A DNA stretch of 64,000 bases. Origin: Ignelater luminosus (Eukaryota; Arthropoda; Insecta; Coleoptera; Elateridae). Both the position numbers and the translations under genes were made by a program. Positions 1 through 11,520 of the stretch are shown piece after piece (position 1 is the first letter of the stretch; each line of letters opens with the position of its first letter). The stretch lies in assembly GCA_011009095.1 (NCBI GenBank), contig VTPC01090598.1:1-64000 (forward strand), given 5' to 3'. Below the pieces are notes generated by a model. The model was not told the DNA's origin and searched no databases. It was given only the letters and a program-made list of their open reading frames with translations.

Positions 1-359
1 AAATTAAGTATTTTTTGTGAATTGTCCTTGTAAAAACTCCCCCTTTGCGTTGTGCCATGCTTCAAGATGTTTTATTTGAAGATATGGCTTTGTTTATTGT
101 GTTAAATATTACTAAATAAATAAATAAATACGTACTCATAAAATTGTTTTTGGATCGTTAGTTCAAAAGTTATGGTAGTGTGTCCCTGCGTGACATCCAA
201 TTTTGGTAACTGTCAGCCAACGTGTTAAAATTACATACTAAGTATTTTTCTGTTTTCGGCACTAAAATTGTGGCTTCTATTGAATACTTCAAACGATGTG
301 ATGGGAGGAAGATAAAAATTTAATTAGATTTTCTTGCATTTTTCCCACATTTAAAAAAA
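1..359. other. No gene seen; short TAAA microsatellite
   Basis: AT-rich sequence without a convincing reading frame. The only structure is a short (TAAA)n tract at about 113-131. Confidence 0.6.
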
Positions 360-800
360 TCCCGCCACATTTCTTACAAGCAAGTCTACGAAAACCCTAA
401 AGAGCTAATAAAAAATTATTTTTTAACTGGAACTTCCCGGATGACAACTGCAATTTTCCAAATAATAAATAAAAATTTCCACTTGTCGCATGGAAATCTC
501 AGTTGTTTTCTGGAATTTTCTACTTACTATTTAGAAACCTTCTACTAAACGATATTGGAAATTTCCGATTGTCATTTCCACTTATCCACGAAAGCCCCGA
601 AGGGCCAATGTAAAATTCTTTTAACTGGTAATTTCCAACTAATAACGACCTTTTCAGATGACAATTGGAAATCTCTAAATGACAACATAGAATCGCCTGA
701 TAATAGGTGAAAATAACAACTGAAAATTTCGAATATTTTCTAATAAGAAGTTTCTAAATGGTAACGGAAAATTTTCCAAAAACAACAAGAAGTTTTTAGA
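360..800. repeat. Palindrome-rich degenerate tandem repeat, left block
   Basis: Many imperfect copies of a short unit built around the palindrome GGAAATTTCC and the words AACTGG and AGATGACAACTGG. At 586-620 there is a spacer segment containing GCCCCGAAGGGC, whose complement is a GCCC-TTCG-GGGC stem-loop; a decayed version lies at about 388-410. The same units return at 2030-2830, so the two blocks are one array interrupted by about 1.2 kb. No coding potential; open frames crossing it are repeat artefacts. Confidence 0.75.
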
Positions 801-2029
801 TAAAAATCATCAGTTGGCCCATATCACCTCCTTACACACGTTCTATAGCTGACCAGAACGAATGACAAAAAGCCAAAAATAACAAATTCACAAGAAATTT
901 CAAAATTTCCTATCTCCGAAGTTCATTCGACCATTTTAACCCAATTATTACCAACCTAATCTCAGCATTGATTATCCGAAAATAACAACGCTAGAAAAAA
1001 TGGAAAGGGAATAACAACCCCCTCCCCCAGGTTTTGAGGATCTTTTTGGAAAGATTCGGAATTTGCTTTCAGGATCACGTATAGGACACCAAAGTACATT
1101 TACAGTAGAAGATTCGTCTTTCTAGTTCAAAGAGTATCCTTGCCAGGGCCGCATTTGCAGTTTTCAGTTTTTTGCATCTTCGACCTGGAAGATGATCTCG
1201 TAGAAAAAAAGTATATATAGCCTTTTTTCCCATTCCAAGGCGCATAACTACACTTTCCTAGGATCTCCGAGAACTACACCAGAAAAGTCCAAAAAAGACT
1301 GATTACATCTCTTTATTCCATTTCACCCCAAGGCAGGCGCACGCCACTGGTATTTACCTAAGCTTCTTGCCTTGATGATGCCCGCTAGTGCAAAAAAGAC
1401 CAGCTCGACCGTAATTAACCTAGTTACAAATTCTTTAGTTGGGTATCGCGAAAGACCATGAAAAAAAGCGCGAAGTTAACTAAATCGAACCAGGTTTTTT
1501 TCCGATAGGTAGTGATGTACTCCCAAAATACAAATTTTGAATATCATGTTAATCGGACCATTTGGGCGATTTTGGTGGGGGGTTTAAGATTCAGAAAACG
1601 TCTGTACGGCTTTTGGAGCAAATTCGGGGTTTCCTGGTTTACTATCGACAGTCCGTTTTCCCTGGCCGATAACACTCGCAAATCTACGTCTAACGGCAAA
1701 AACCGGACACTCCTACTCTTTGCAACTTCCGAGTTACAAATCTTTCTAGGTTTGTTCTGTTGCGCTCTCTAGTGGTTGAACCGTAGGAAGTGGAAAATCG
1801 GTTCAAGTGGCATTGGATGCAGGTGAACACACTTAATAGGGGTATTAAATGCCGTTTCGGTATCTTCACAAAACTCCCACTCCTATCCTCTCTCACGGAC
1901 GGCTATGAAGCCGAACTTAAGTCTGCACAGAGCAAAACACACCGGAGAGCTTTACATCACAGCGTCCCTTGTTTCAGATCATCTTGGTCCATTTTCGCCG
2001 ATAGATATGATAGGTGGATATAACAATTG
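801..2029. other. Unassigned sequence between the two repeat blocks
   Basis: Slightly less AT-rich than its flanks. Short open frames exist on both strands (for example 1512-1772 plus, 1690-1896 minus) but none shows a domain I recognise and they overlap each other. It may be an insertion that split the array; I found no clear terminal repeats. Confidence 0.4.
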
Positions 2030-2830
2030 GATATTTCCAATATTTTCTATTTGGAACTTTTAAATGATAACTGGAAGTTTTAGAAAACACAACTAGAAAA
2101 TTTCAGATAACTGAAAATTGCCTATGACAACCCCAAAGGTTAAATGTAAATTTTATGCTAACTAGAAATTTCCAGATGACAACGGGATATTGCCAACTGA
2201 TAACTGGACATTTTCAGATGAAACTGGACATTTCCAATATTTTCTAACTGGAAGTTTCCAAATGGTAACGGAACATTTCCAGATAGCAACTGAGATTTTC
2301 ATATGACGAGCGAAGATTTCCAGTTATCATTTGAAAATTTGTCGTTATGGTTAAGAGATTTTCAGTTGAAAAGACTTTACATTGGCTCTTCGGGGCTTTC
2401 TTAGATAAGTGGAAATGACACTTAGTAATTTCCAATATTGTCTGATAAAAACTTTATAAATGATAACTGAAGTTTCCACGAAACAACTAGAAGTCTTCAG
2501 ATAACAACTGGAAATTAACCACGAAAGCCCCGAAGGGGCAATGTAAATTTTCTTGTAACTAGAAATCTTCAGATAATATAACAATTAAAAATTTCCAATA
2601 TTTTCTAATAGGAAATTTCCAAAATAATAATTAAGAAATTTCAGATAACAGCCTAACGTTGTCGCATAAGAACAAAGCATTTCCAGACAACAACTGGAAT
2701 TTCCATATGACAAGTAGAAATTACCAGTTATCATTCGGAAATTTTCAGTTGCCATTTGGAAATTTCTACGAAAGCCATGAAGGGCCAATAAAATATTCTT
2801 CTTAACTGAAGATTGCCAGACGACACTAAA
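2030..2830. repeat. Palindrome-rich degenerate tandem repeat, right block
   Basis: Same family as 360-800: repeated GGAAATTTCC palindromes, AGATGACAACTGG words and the stem-loop spacer at about 2520-2545 and, decayed, 2770-2795. One copy of the spacer at about 2380-2402 is inverted, reading TTGGCTCTTCGGGGC on the plus strand. A larger composite unit of roughly 300 bp, part direct and part inverted, is suggested. A 155-codon minus-strand open frame (2585-3052) lies mostly within the repeat and is not a gene. Confidence 0.75.
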
Positions 2831-3039
2831 TATTTCCAAATAAAAACTCATCACGTAGTGAAAATCGCTTGGACTTTCACAACGATAGTCTTGCTGTATT
2901 ACCACAAAGAAGGAGAAAGCGTATGCGATGGAGCAGAGAAGATAATGTTTATCCCACGAAAGCATACTAAGTATAAGGCTACGAACTTTGGGATATCCAA
3001 ACCGACTACTAGGATTATGGCAGGGGAAATATCCTAACA

Positions 3040-3720
3040 GCGGATGCAGCAAACAACCTTTAGCAAATCAAGTCCGTTTTGTTAAGACAAGCGCAATCTC
3101 AAGCTGAATTAGATGAGATAAAATATCGAATTAAAAGGAGAATAAATGGTAATCAAAAGCAGAGAAAGCCAACGGAAAGAACATATTCTTTACATATAAT
3201 ACCAAGTACAATATGGAAATAAGAAAATCTGAAAAAAGAAAAATTCAAAACATAGCACCTAGGTGGAAGGTACGATTAGAAAAAACTATAGAAGTAATTA
3301 GACAACAAATTGGGTGGCTTCAGAAGTACATTGGCTAAGAAAAGAAAGCCTCCCGTAAACTAAGGACAGTGAAAAACATAGCAAAAAATACTAAAAATAA
3401 TACCAAATCAAGCCGACCATTAACAAAAAGTGAAGTGACATTTAGAAAAACTAAAACAAGAGCTGGCTACATATGCGTGTAGATTGAAAAGATTCAACAA
3501 AAGATCCAGTCGATACCAACTGAACAAACTGTTTATAAAAAATCAGAAACTCTTCAGGGATTAAGTTGCAAAACAGAAGAGAACATTAAAGAAGGGCCCA
3601 ATAAAAGAGAAATGACTAAATTTTGAAATAATCTATGGTCAGAAGAAGTAAAACACCAGATAACTCACAGGATATGCAAAAAACACTAGAGCAAAGTCAT
3701 TACCCTAATACGAGGCTTGC
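3040..3720 (+). pseudogene. Non-LTR retrotransposon ORF fragment (region upstream of reverse transcriptase)
   Basis: The plus strand, read across several frameshifts and stops, gives a basic, coding-like protein. One stretch reads PRWKVRLEKTIEVIRQQIGW near 3260-3320. Another, near 3450-3560, reads as a 'LATYACRLKRFNKRS' block followed by 'YQLNKLFIKNQKLF' and then 'EGPNKREMTKFW'. This order resembles the linker before the reverse transcriptase in insect and invertebrate non-LTR elements, where 'RL.+F.+R....Q+.+F..+...F+..' precedes '...P...E...FW..+W'. The RT core itself (motifs with the catalytic aspartates) is absent, so the piece is truncated. The family call rests on pattern memory; clade assignment is not possible. 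Confidence 0.5.
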
Positions 3721-3754
3721 TGGAAAAATTTCTGCAAATGGTTAAGAAAATCAC

Positions 3755-4690
3755 AGATAATGCAATTTAGTAAATGGCTTTATTGTTTTTCAGAATATTT
3801 GCCCTTAGCATCAATACACTTTTGCATACGCTTAAACCAATCTTCGAAGCATTTTTTTCAATTTGAAGCTGGCACCGCAGAAACCAGTTGCCTCAACGGC
3901 TGTTCCAGGCGAAGAATAAGGCTCACCACGCATCTTGTTTTTGATTGTCGAACACAGAAAGAAGTCATTTGGTGCTAGATCAGGTGAATACGGACAATGC
4001 GACAATAATTTCACTTTTTCACTGACTAAAAGGTCGACAGTTTGTGAAGCTGTGGGGGCACTTGCATTGTCATGGTGAAGAAGGATGCGCCGATTTGGAT
4101 TGTTTTATCTAATTTCACCGATGACTTCCGGCAAACAAATTGTCGTGTACCAATCAGCTTTTACAGTTCTTCGATCCTCTAAAGCTGTGGTTGCCACATG
4201 TCTAGAAATACGGAAGAAACAAACGATCATTTGATTTGAAACACTGCGTGAACGAACAACTTTGTAGGTTTTGACTCACCTCGAAACATCCAGACAGTTG
4301 GTTGTTGTTTAATTTCCCACTCGTATGAGTAGATCCATTTTTTGTCGTCAGTAACAAAATTTGAATAACCTTGGTTGAATTTCTTCAGCATTTCTTTGCA
4401 CCAATTCACACGATTCTATCTTCTGAGCTTTACTCAAATTATGTAGAATCCAGCGACTGCAAAGCTTTCGTACGTTTAAATGATCGTGTAAAATCGTGTG
4501 CATTGCTTTCATGTTGATGCCCAAGGTGACTTCTATTTCACTGTATGTCACATGGCGATCTAACTCGATCATTTCACACACAACATCAACGTAAACAGCA
4601 GCAATAGACGTGGATGGAAGACCTTCACGAAATTCATCACTGAGAAAAGAACTTTCACGCTGAAACTCAGCAAACCATGTAACGGCCATT
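3755..4690 (-). pseudogene. mariner transposase pseudogene (cecropia-like)
   Basis: Three minus-strand frames join in order into one mariner transposase. 4348-4689 holds the helix-turn-helix half, with 'VTYSEIEVTLGINMKAMHTI' and 'LCSRWILHNLSKAQK'. 4227-4409 starts 'MNWCKEMLKKFNQG' and contains the first catalytic region as 'VTDDKKWIYSY', where TGDE/MDE is usual. About 4000-4230 has 'LHHDNAS', the second aspartate region. 3832-4014 has 'YSPDLAPNDFFLC', the third. The frames are separated by frameshifts, so no functional transposase is made. It is a cut-and-paste DNA transposase of the Tc1/mariner superfamily (DD34D) that would bind its terminal inverted repeats; I did not find an intact pair flanking it. 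Wording is closest to the cecropia-type mariners common in insects. Confidence 0.85.
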
Positions 4691-4699
4691 TGTTGTTAA

Positions 4700-7069
4700 T
4701 TTCCGTTACATAAGATTGGGTTGTCTACGCTTTCGGATGTTCCCGTGTTTCTTTAGTTGTCCTTAGAGATGAAGGGTTAGGCATGTTATTAGTGCAGGTT
4801 TGCATTGCTCTTGCTTTGAATTAAAATTTTCTTTCACAATTTTTAATTTCTAGGGCAGGTGAAAAGTTGGGTATATTTATTTCAAATATTGAAGTTTAAT
4901 TCTTCGCAGTGGAAATTTAACTGTTCTATTATATTCTTTCCCGTTAGGGATGTTATATTCTAGAATTTCTGGATTAGAAGGGTTGCGATTAGATGTTCTT
5001 CCAGATTTGGGATGGTGATTTTTTTAATCAGCTCGAAGGTTAGCATATTACGGTTATTCTGGCAAGTTCCTTTTCTCCTTGAATTTCTCATTACTTTTAC
5101 TATTAAAAATTTTTTAATTGAAGCCCTACATAGGCTTTTTCTATTGTTGAAGATATACTTAATTTTCCTCCTGCGTTGGGCGTGGAACATATAGACTGTT
5201 GATTCGACTTTTGGGGAACGCATGGAACGGCTTACGAAAGACGAGAAACGACCAGCGTTCAAGTTACGCGTTAAGTTTTTGACTCGTTGAATTTTGTTTC
5301 GAGTCAGTACAAAGAAAACCCTAAGTTAGGGGTAAGTTTTTTATTTTTTGTATTTTCTGTTTTCATCAATGCTGATTGACATTCTTGGTTTCCAGTTTTT
5401 TTCTTTCCCGAGAGCTATCATCCTGGAAGTTGGAAGTCTTCCCCGACGGTTATGGATGTTTAAAGTTGGTTCATTCTGGTTTCCGTTGCTGCAATCCCTC
5501 CGGACCGGAGATGCTTTACTCTGCGAGCGTCCTTAAGAATAATTACTGCTTTATCTCACCTCTAAAAAATTGTAACTTCGTGATATACAAGTTTCTTGTT
5601 TTAAAAATTTAATTGATTGAAACTGAAGTAAGGATTTATCCATTTACTGTCTTAGAACATTTTAAATTTTAAAACAAAGAAAGCGGGGTTTAGAAGACGA
5701 TCTAAGGCAGGTAATTAAATTTGACCAATCACTCGATATATAATTTGTAATTGCAGATTTTTTGTTAGAAAAAAACGTAGTAGTTTTTTTAAATATGTTT
5801 TTATAGCCAGTTGTCGGATCTAAATTGAATGTTTGTTTTTCTTTAGAGTTTTCAGCTTTATCAGCTTCTGATCGAAAACAGCATGAAGAAAGTTTAATTA
5901 GAAATATTAAGTTTTTCAATTTTGTGTCCAAAATAGTTTGGGTGTTCTAATTTCTTTGTAACTAAATTAACTTGTTGGTTTTTTAAATTTTTTTGTAGTA
6001 CACTAAAATTGAATTTAAATAAATTTATACCTATAAAGTAATATATTTACAGATTTTACAAAAACCTTTCTATTTGTCTGGTTCATTCAAGCTTTTGTTT
6101 TTGATTCAAATATAAATTGCTATTAATATTAAACTTTTAATTAAAAATCTCAAATCCTTTTTAATATCTTTTGAAAAACTTTAATTTTACTCTGCGTTGT
6201 ATGCCATGTCGATAAGTAAATCGAGTGGACAGGCTTGATAACAATATTTGCTAAAAATTTGGCTTCACCTTGGATTTATATTTAATTGTTTTTCGAAAAT
6301 TTTAGTGAATTATATATTTAATATTTAATTGTTAATAATTTCGAGGAGATTTTGCCGTTGCTTGTAAAGAAAACGATAATTTAATAATAATTTTTTCTTG
6401 TTAGTATAATTTAGTGTGCTTAATGAAATTTTTTTGATCAAGTAGATTTATACGACTTGTATGCTTTCAATTTATTAGATATATATTTTGTTGGGGTTGG
6501 AATTTAAAGTTTTTTGAGACAAAAAACGCCCAATTTTTTTGTGCTTTTATAAAGTCAAATATTTGATTGCAATATATTTGTACGTTAAACTTTGGTGTTT
6601 TATTGTGGTATAACCATCATTCAATTCACGCTCAAGGCCACCCTTTGATCTCAGCCGGTCTAGAACCAAAGGATCCTTGTATTTTTAAATTTTTTTATTT
6701 GTAATTCAAGACCACGTTACAACCAACTAGAAACGGTTCTATTCGATGAAGCTTCCTCATTAAAACCGGCATTTAGCGGTTTGATGCATTGTGTAGGTGT
6801 TAAGTTGCTTTGAAAATCTTGAAAAGTCATTGCTCGAAAATGTTCACCCGGAAGTTCAATTTTTCCACTAATTTCTGGTTAGCTTGGAACTGAATTATTG
6901 GTTAAAAATGACAAATTTTTCAGATTTAACAGTGGCACAACGCTGACATTACAGGAAGTACCCGATTGCAGAAGTCTTTCCAGGAAGCCTCGTATGCAAA
7001 GTGATTGATTCGGAATAATGAATTCATGAGAAATAAAATAAAGAAAATAGAAAAATATGAATTAAAAAG
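4700..7069. other. Unassigned AT-rich sequence
   Basis: No domain recognised on either strand. 5220-5540 is less AT-rich and has overlapping open frames (5348-5536 and 5376-5612 plus) without recognisable motifs. The remainder is T-rich with scattered short frames. No RNA gene, no long inverted repeat and no tandem repeat noticed. Confidence 0.4.
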
Positions 7070-7330
7070 ATGGATAAGGTAGCAATGCCAGTAAACACGT
7101 CCACATGTTATTTCTTCTTATAAAAACATTAAAAAATGGATGGAAAACTTTACACTAGGTGTCTCACTTTAATATAAAGGATTAACCAATCAACTTTAAA
7201 ACAGTCTAATTAACGAATTAAAGTGTCAGTTTAGGATAATGATTTGCACCTATGCAGGTCTATACAGAAGCTAAAAAATGACCTTAAATAGAGATACGAT
7301 AAAGTCAATTTGTAATGTTATTTTAAAATT
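7070..7330 (+). repeat. Dispersed GTGTCTCAC repeat family, copy 1
   Basis: Contains 'ATGCCAGTAAACACGTCCAC', then 'ACACTAGGTGTCTCAC', then 'ATTAACCAATCAACTTTAAA', then 'AGGATAATGATTTGCACC' and 'ACAGAAGCTAAA' in the same order as the long copy at 47255-47720. Non-coding; probably a non-autonomous transposon, type unknown. Confidence 0.75.
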
Positions 7331-9504
7331 TGCACTAAATCCGCCCCTGTTTCTCAGTTTCGTTCAGATATTTGTTTTCTTGACGCGCAATATCTAAATT
7401 GTTTTATTAAAGGAATGTTTGTTACCATTGTTATTTTAAAGAATTGATAACTTTGGGGTCTCGACGTCTAGACGCCAGCACACGTGCTTTTCGTTGAGTT
7501 TTATTATCAGGTTTCTGGGAATCTTAGTCGCAAAAATTAAAGTCGCACCGTCTCGATTGAGCCAGGTTTAAGCTGGTAAATCTACAATGGAAATTGTCCA
7601 CTCTCTCATTAGCATATCCATATCTTGACCTAATAGGGTGTGCATCCGACTTTTTAACCCCACTTCCGTAAGTACGAACTGCGTAACAAAGAACGCAGAG
7701 GTTAGGGATTACGTTGATAGCTGTTGACTTGAACCAACGTGTGGTAATTTTCGGCGTCTACCTCTACATCCCCTAATTGGATTCAAACCAAATTAAGTGA
7801 AGCGATCTTCTTAGAAAAGAGATCGGACTGAACAAATTGTAATTTCTTCGTGTCAGAGACGCGTAATAGTCGCGGAAGAAAGTGGTTTGTTTACCAAAAG
7901 CAAGGCTTAAAAATTTCGTTATCGTGGGGAATGTATAACCCAAATATAATTACGCTGGTGTCCTCCAGGAAGCAGAAATTGTAGAGGGTAAAAACGCAAT
8001 AATATTGGTTCCGTTGGTGCAACGTTAAAGGGTCTGTCGAGAACAGAAACTTCCCGTCCCGTAAAGCGTCGATCTGTGTGTTTTACATCTTGGAAGCTCC
8101 GTGATCCAAATGAATTAAGTTAACTTAAAGAGCGTTTGAGACTCAAAGTGGTTTTAGCTATTTTTAAAGTTTGTTTATAAATACTTGGATGTTGTTTTTG
8201 TGTTTTTGGCTATTGTTTATAACAGTGATTGTTCGTTGAAATCTAAGTTCCCTTGAACATTGGTGAACGCGAAATTTTGCGTCGAATATCACGTGGGTTA
8301 GCTGCTATCGTGGAAATCAGATACCTGCATCTAACATCTGGAAGGAAGATTACCTTATAGTAAGAAAGACCTGTTTTGTTTTGTTATTTGAGTTTTTATG
8401 ATTGTTTTATTTGATAAAAGACTAGGAGAACGTGGAATTTACGAAATATTCCATACGAAAACCTTGCTTAGGCAAGATCAGTTTCGATTTTCTCATTAAA
8501 TTATAATATTCACGATTAATATTTTTTAACTAATTTGTAACAGGAACGTTCCCAGGTAATTTTAGCTGGTGTTGATTAAATTATTGCAACCTAAATAATA
8601 ACTTTTGACTATTGTTTTTTTGTTATTAGATATAAAGCTTATTTGTTGCTATTTCAAAATTTTCTTTTTTGTTTATTGTAATAACTTGTGTTTTTTTTTA
8701 CTTTTATTTTCTTATTTGTGTATCAACTTTGTTCTCCAGTAAAGAAATTAATTCATACCTTTTATTGATATTCTTTTGTAGTGTTATTTTGTTATTTTTA
8801 TATTTTTGTTTGTGTGTTTAATCTATTTTCTTTATTATTGTTTTGATAAATATAAGAAAGGTCAATTATTTACGTTTTGTGTTTCTTTTGTAAGTGGATC
8901 TCTGGTCCAGATAAGCAGCGTTAATTTCGTTATTTTGTTTGTTTGGCTATTAAAAGCACGTTGGTGCTTAGTCCAAATTTCATTTATAGATCAGATACCT
9001 TTGTTCAAGAGAGAAGTAAATATCAATCTGGTATTTCTTTCTTGGTTTTTTTTTGAAAAAGAAGGAAGTCTTCAGAGGACTTCCTTGTCAAAATTGGTTA
9101 AGACAAATCAAGTGCTTATACAGTGTTTATATAGTTTTTTTGTTTGTGTTGAGTCTCAATTGTGAAACGCTAAAGCGAGTTTTAATAACCCTTCCACGAG
9201 GTAAGTTACACACAGGGTGAGGTTTCGCAAGAAGCCTATATACAGGGTGTCGGATTCACGAGTAGTCGCGTGACCGACCATCAGAACCCTTCGATCTATG
9301 ACTGCTGGCGCCCTCTTTTACGACCATCTATTAATTTAATAAGAGTTTTGGAAATCAGTAAGCTTCTCTTTGTGAGAGATTAGTCAAGTTTATTTGAGAA
9401 TCCACCCCATCTGCGGCATGAGCTACGGGATTTAACATCTTCTATTGGTCTGGACGGGATTTGTGCATACTTTTGAGCATTTTCCCGTTACAAATTCTCA
9501 CAAG
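7331..9504. other. Unassigned mosaic; no gene
   Basis: 7440-8110 is of mixed composition with many CG dinucleotides but no open frame of note. 8600-9000 is strongly T-rich. An open frame at 8806-9165 (plus) is low-complexity, rich in F, L, V and C, and resembles no protein. Two phrases near 9210-9260, ACACAGGGTGAGG and TACAGGGTGTCGG, resemble transposon termini but have no partners that I could find. Confidence 0.35.
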
Positions 9505-9618
9505 ACCAAAGATTTAATTACAAAAGTATGTTATGTAATGAGCAAAAAATGGTTACTTTATTACAAAATGTCTAGAATATTTGTTAATATAGATCTTCCC
9601 ATTTAATATTATCCTCGA
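9505..9618 (+). repeat. Dispersed GTGTCTCAC family, internal fragment (left of foldback insertion)
   Basis: 'TTTAATTACAAAAG...ACAAAATG...CTTCCCATTTAATATTATCCTCGA' matches the interior of the long copy at about 47620-47700. The match resumes as GAGGGCTTA on the far side of the foldback element (after 11617), so the foldback element inserted into this repeat copy. Confidence 0.6.
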
Positions 9619-10182
9619 TAGTCTGAGAGGTAAGCGACAAATAAATGCAACTATTTACGAAAGGCTGACTTTTTTATATTATGTCACATTTGTGGTGTAG
9701 AGAAATAGCCTGCCGCCAGTCTGCTAGTTTTGTTAGCGTTTGGCGCGGGGGCGACTTTAACTTTGTAAAAAAACTATACACGTCGCAACTACTTTCTAAA
9801 ATCTGAAAACTTATTTGCGAGCAATATACTAATTATAAAACAGTTTTACCATGGTTAGTCATAAAAATCTTTCAACCGGGCGCGTCAGCAGCGCGTTTAA
9901 CTCGTAAAAAATTTGTTACTGTAAAATTCGGACTGGCCATGTTTTTTTCAATAATAATAATAATAATAATCTGTACTTGCATACCGAATTGCATATTTTA
10001 GCAAGCACTTTCACGATGTATAGATTCTTTACGAGTTAAACGCGCTGCTGATGCGCCCGGTTGAAAGATTTTTATGACTGACTATGGTACAACTGTTTTT
10101 TAATTAGTATAATTTTAAAAAGTAGTTGCGACGTGTATAGTTTTTCTACAAAGTTAAAGCTACCCCCGTGCCAAATGCGGCG

Positions 10183-10221
10183 CACGGTGATCAATTTCGC
10201 TCATTTAGGAAGACAAAATTA
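10183..10221 (+). other. Left 23-RSS-like terminus of Transib
   Basis: Heptamer CACGGTG at 10183-10189, spacer 10190-10212 (23 bp), nonamer-like ACAAAATTA at 10213-10221. In RAG signals the order is heptamer, 12 or 23 bp, then an A-rich nonamer; the order and spacing here match the 23 type. Confidence 0.7.
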
Positions 10222-10424
10222 TTAATCACTGCATTATGGTATGGAATGTAACAGAAGCACACTCTAGTAAAACAAAATGCAAAATTTATCTTTTATGACT
10301 TTCATTACGCAAACTTTTAAGAGATATTTAACCTTAAAATTTACCAAAAATAAAAAATCATATTTTATTAAGTATGGTACACAAAAAACATAAATAAATA
10401 AATGATTGGATATTCTTTACCATT

Positions 10425-11093
10425 TTATAAGTCTTCTTTCTCCTGGTCATCGTCAGAGTCTTCTACAGAGTGTACTGCTTTGTCAGGGATTTGAAGGAGA
10501 GATCTGACCTCTTCTGACAAACTTCCACATTTTTTTTTGGTAGCATTCGAATGCTGGTAATTAAAGGATCTGAAGATATCAAGAGCAAATGCAAAAGATG
10601 TTAGTTACACTTTGACATCTTCTGGGTGTGATATTTACGAAACTTCCTAAACTTTTTATGACGAGCCAGGAAAGCGTCTTCGGACAACACAAATTGGACA
10701 CATAAAAGGGCCCAACACATCTGGTCCGTGTATTAATATTTTCTGGAGGTTTACTGGCATAGGATACCAGGGATATAGCTTTATATAGAGTTTTGCATTT
10801 TTTATAGTATACTTTTTAAAATTTGTCGTATTTATAGCATATCCACTTGATATTGTGTCTAATATTGTGGAGAAACTTATACTAAAAGTTTTATCTATGC
10901 CCATAATTTTTAATACCTTTTCTACATCTTCAAGAAAACGTCTTTCCGTGTTTCCATCGTTCGTGTTTCCCTTTCCTTGTACCACCACGTCTGTTAGGAG
11001 TCCCATTTCTGATTCATTCAACAAATCAAGACAGAAGAAATTATTGGTAAAACTAAGTGAAGATTTATTATAGATTTTAAAGTAGAAACTCAA
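10425..11093 (-). pseudogene. Transib transposase, C-terminal remnant
   Basis: The frame from 11093 contains 'GNTNDGNTERRFL', then 'SGYAINTTNFKKYTIKNAK', then 'LYPWYPMP' and 'ILIHGPDVLG'. A one-base shift near 10700 leads into 'LSEDAFLARHKKFRKFRKYH', followed after a stop by 'LLISSDPLITSIR' and an acidic tail ending at 10425. The block SE-x(4-5)-A/N-x-x-K-x-x-R/K-x-F/R-R-K lines up with the RAG1/Transib region that supplies the third catalytic acidic residue, then with the basic stretch and the 'D-L/V-L' helix after it. The N-terminal part with the two catalytic aspartates is missing, and the frameshift and stop disable what remains. I recognise this as a common arthropod protein family; the link to RAG1 is my alignment by eye. 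Confidence 0.7.
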
Positions 11094-11481
11094 ACCTACA
11101 AAACAGAATAAAATTTGTCGTGAAACTTTTTGAAACTTTTTTTGTTTAACTACCGCAAGCCCATTTATGTACTATCCGGTAAATTCTAAGTATTATGCTA
11201 TTTTACAAAGTTATTTCCTTACTAGAAATGGTTCTTATTACACTTACAACAACAAACTAATACTATAAATATGCAAAACTTTATTAACATAAGCAAAAGA
11301 CTGCTCATCAACACGACACTTTGCAATAGCATAAGTGCGTCAATGCAATACTTCTACTTTTAACGTTGCTGGCAAAAAATTGGACCAGTCCAGATCTGTT
11401 AAATCTACAGTATATTAACAATTGACTCTTTAACTTGCTACGTATACTATAATTTTTTCGAAATGAGAAATTCCATTTTCT

Positions 11482-11520
11482 ACATTTTGTCTAGCTAATT
11501 ATTCAAAATTAATCACCGTG
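11482..11520 (-). other. Right 23-RSS-like terminus of Transib
   Basis: On the minus strand: CACGGTG (11520-11514), 23-bp spacer (11513-11491), ACAAAATGT (11490-11482). It mirrors the left end in heptamer, spacer length and nonamer start, while the spacers have diverged. Confidence 0.7.

Larger units (their letters stand above)
10183..11520 (-). mobile_element. Transib (RAG1-related) transposon with RSS-like ends, internally deleted
   Basis: The left end starts CACGGTG at 10183 and the right end is the complement, CACCGTG at 11514-11520. Each heptamer is followed inward by exactly 23 bases and then by ACAAAAT plus two bases. Flanking bases are CGGCG (10178-10182) and TGGCG (11521-11525), a near-perfect 5-bp duplication. 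Transib elements are known for CAC-initial ends resembling the RAG 23-RSS and for 5-bp, GC-rich duplications, and V(D)J recombinase RAG1 is related to their transposase. The minus-strand pseudogene inside fits this: its C-terminal part resembles the RAG1 catalytic-glutamate region. At 1.34 kb the element is far shorter than a full Transib (about 3 kb) and lacks the region with the two catalytic aspartates. It sits inside the right arm of the foldback element. Confidence 0.8.

Noticed and set aside
2585..3052. 155-codon minus-strand open frame
   Set aside because: Mostly inside the degenerate GGAAATTTCC array; repetitive translation without a family, and it overlaps the plus-strand retroelement remnant.
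8806..9165. 119-codon plus-strand open frame
   Set aside because: T-rich low-complexity sequence giving F/L/V/C-rich nonsense; no start context, splice signals or homology.
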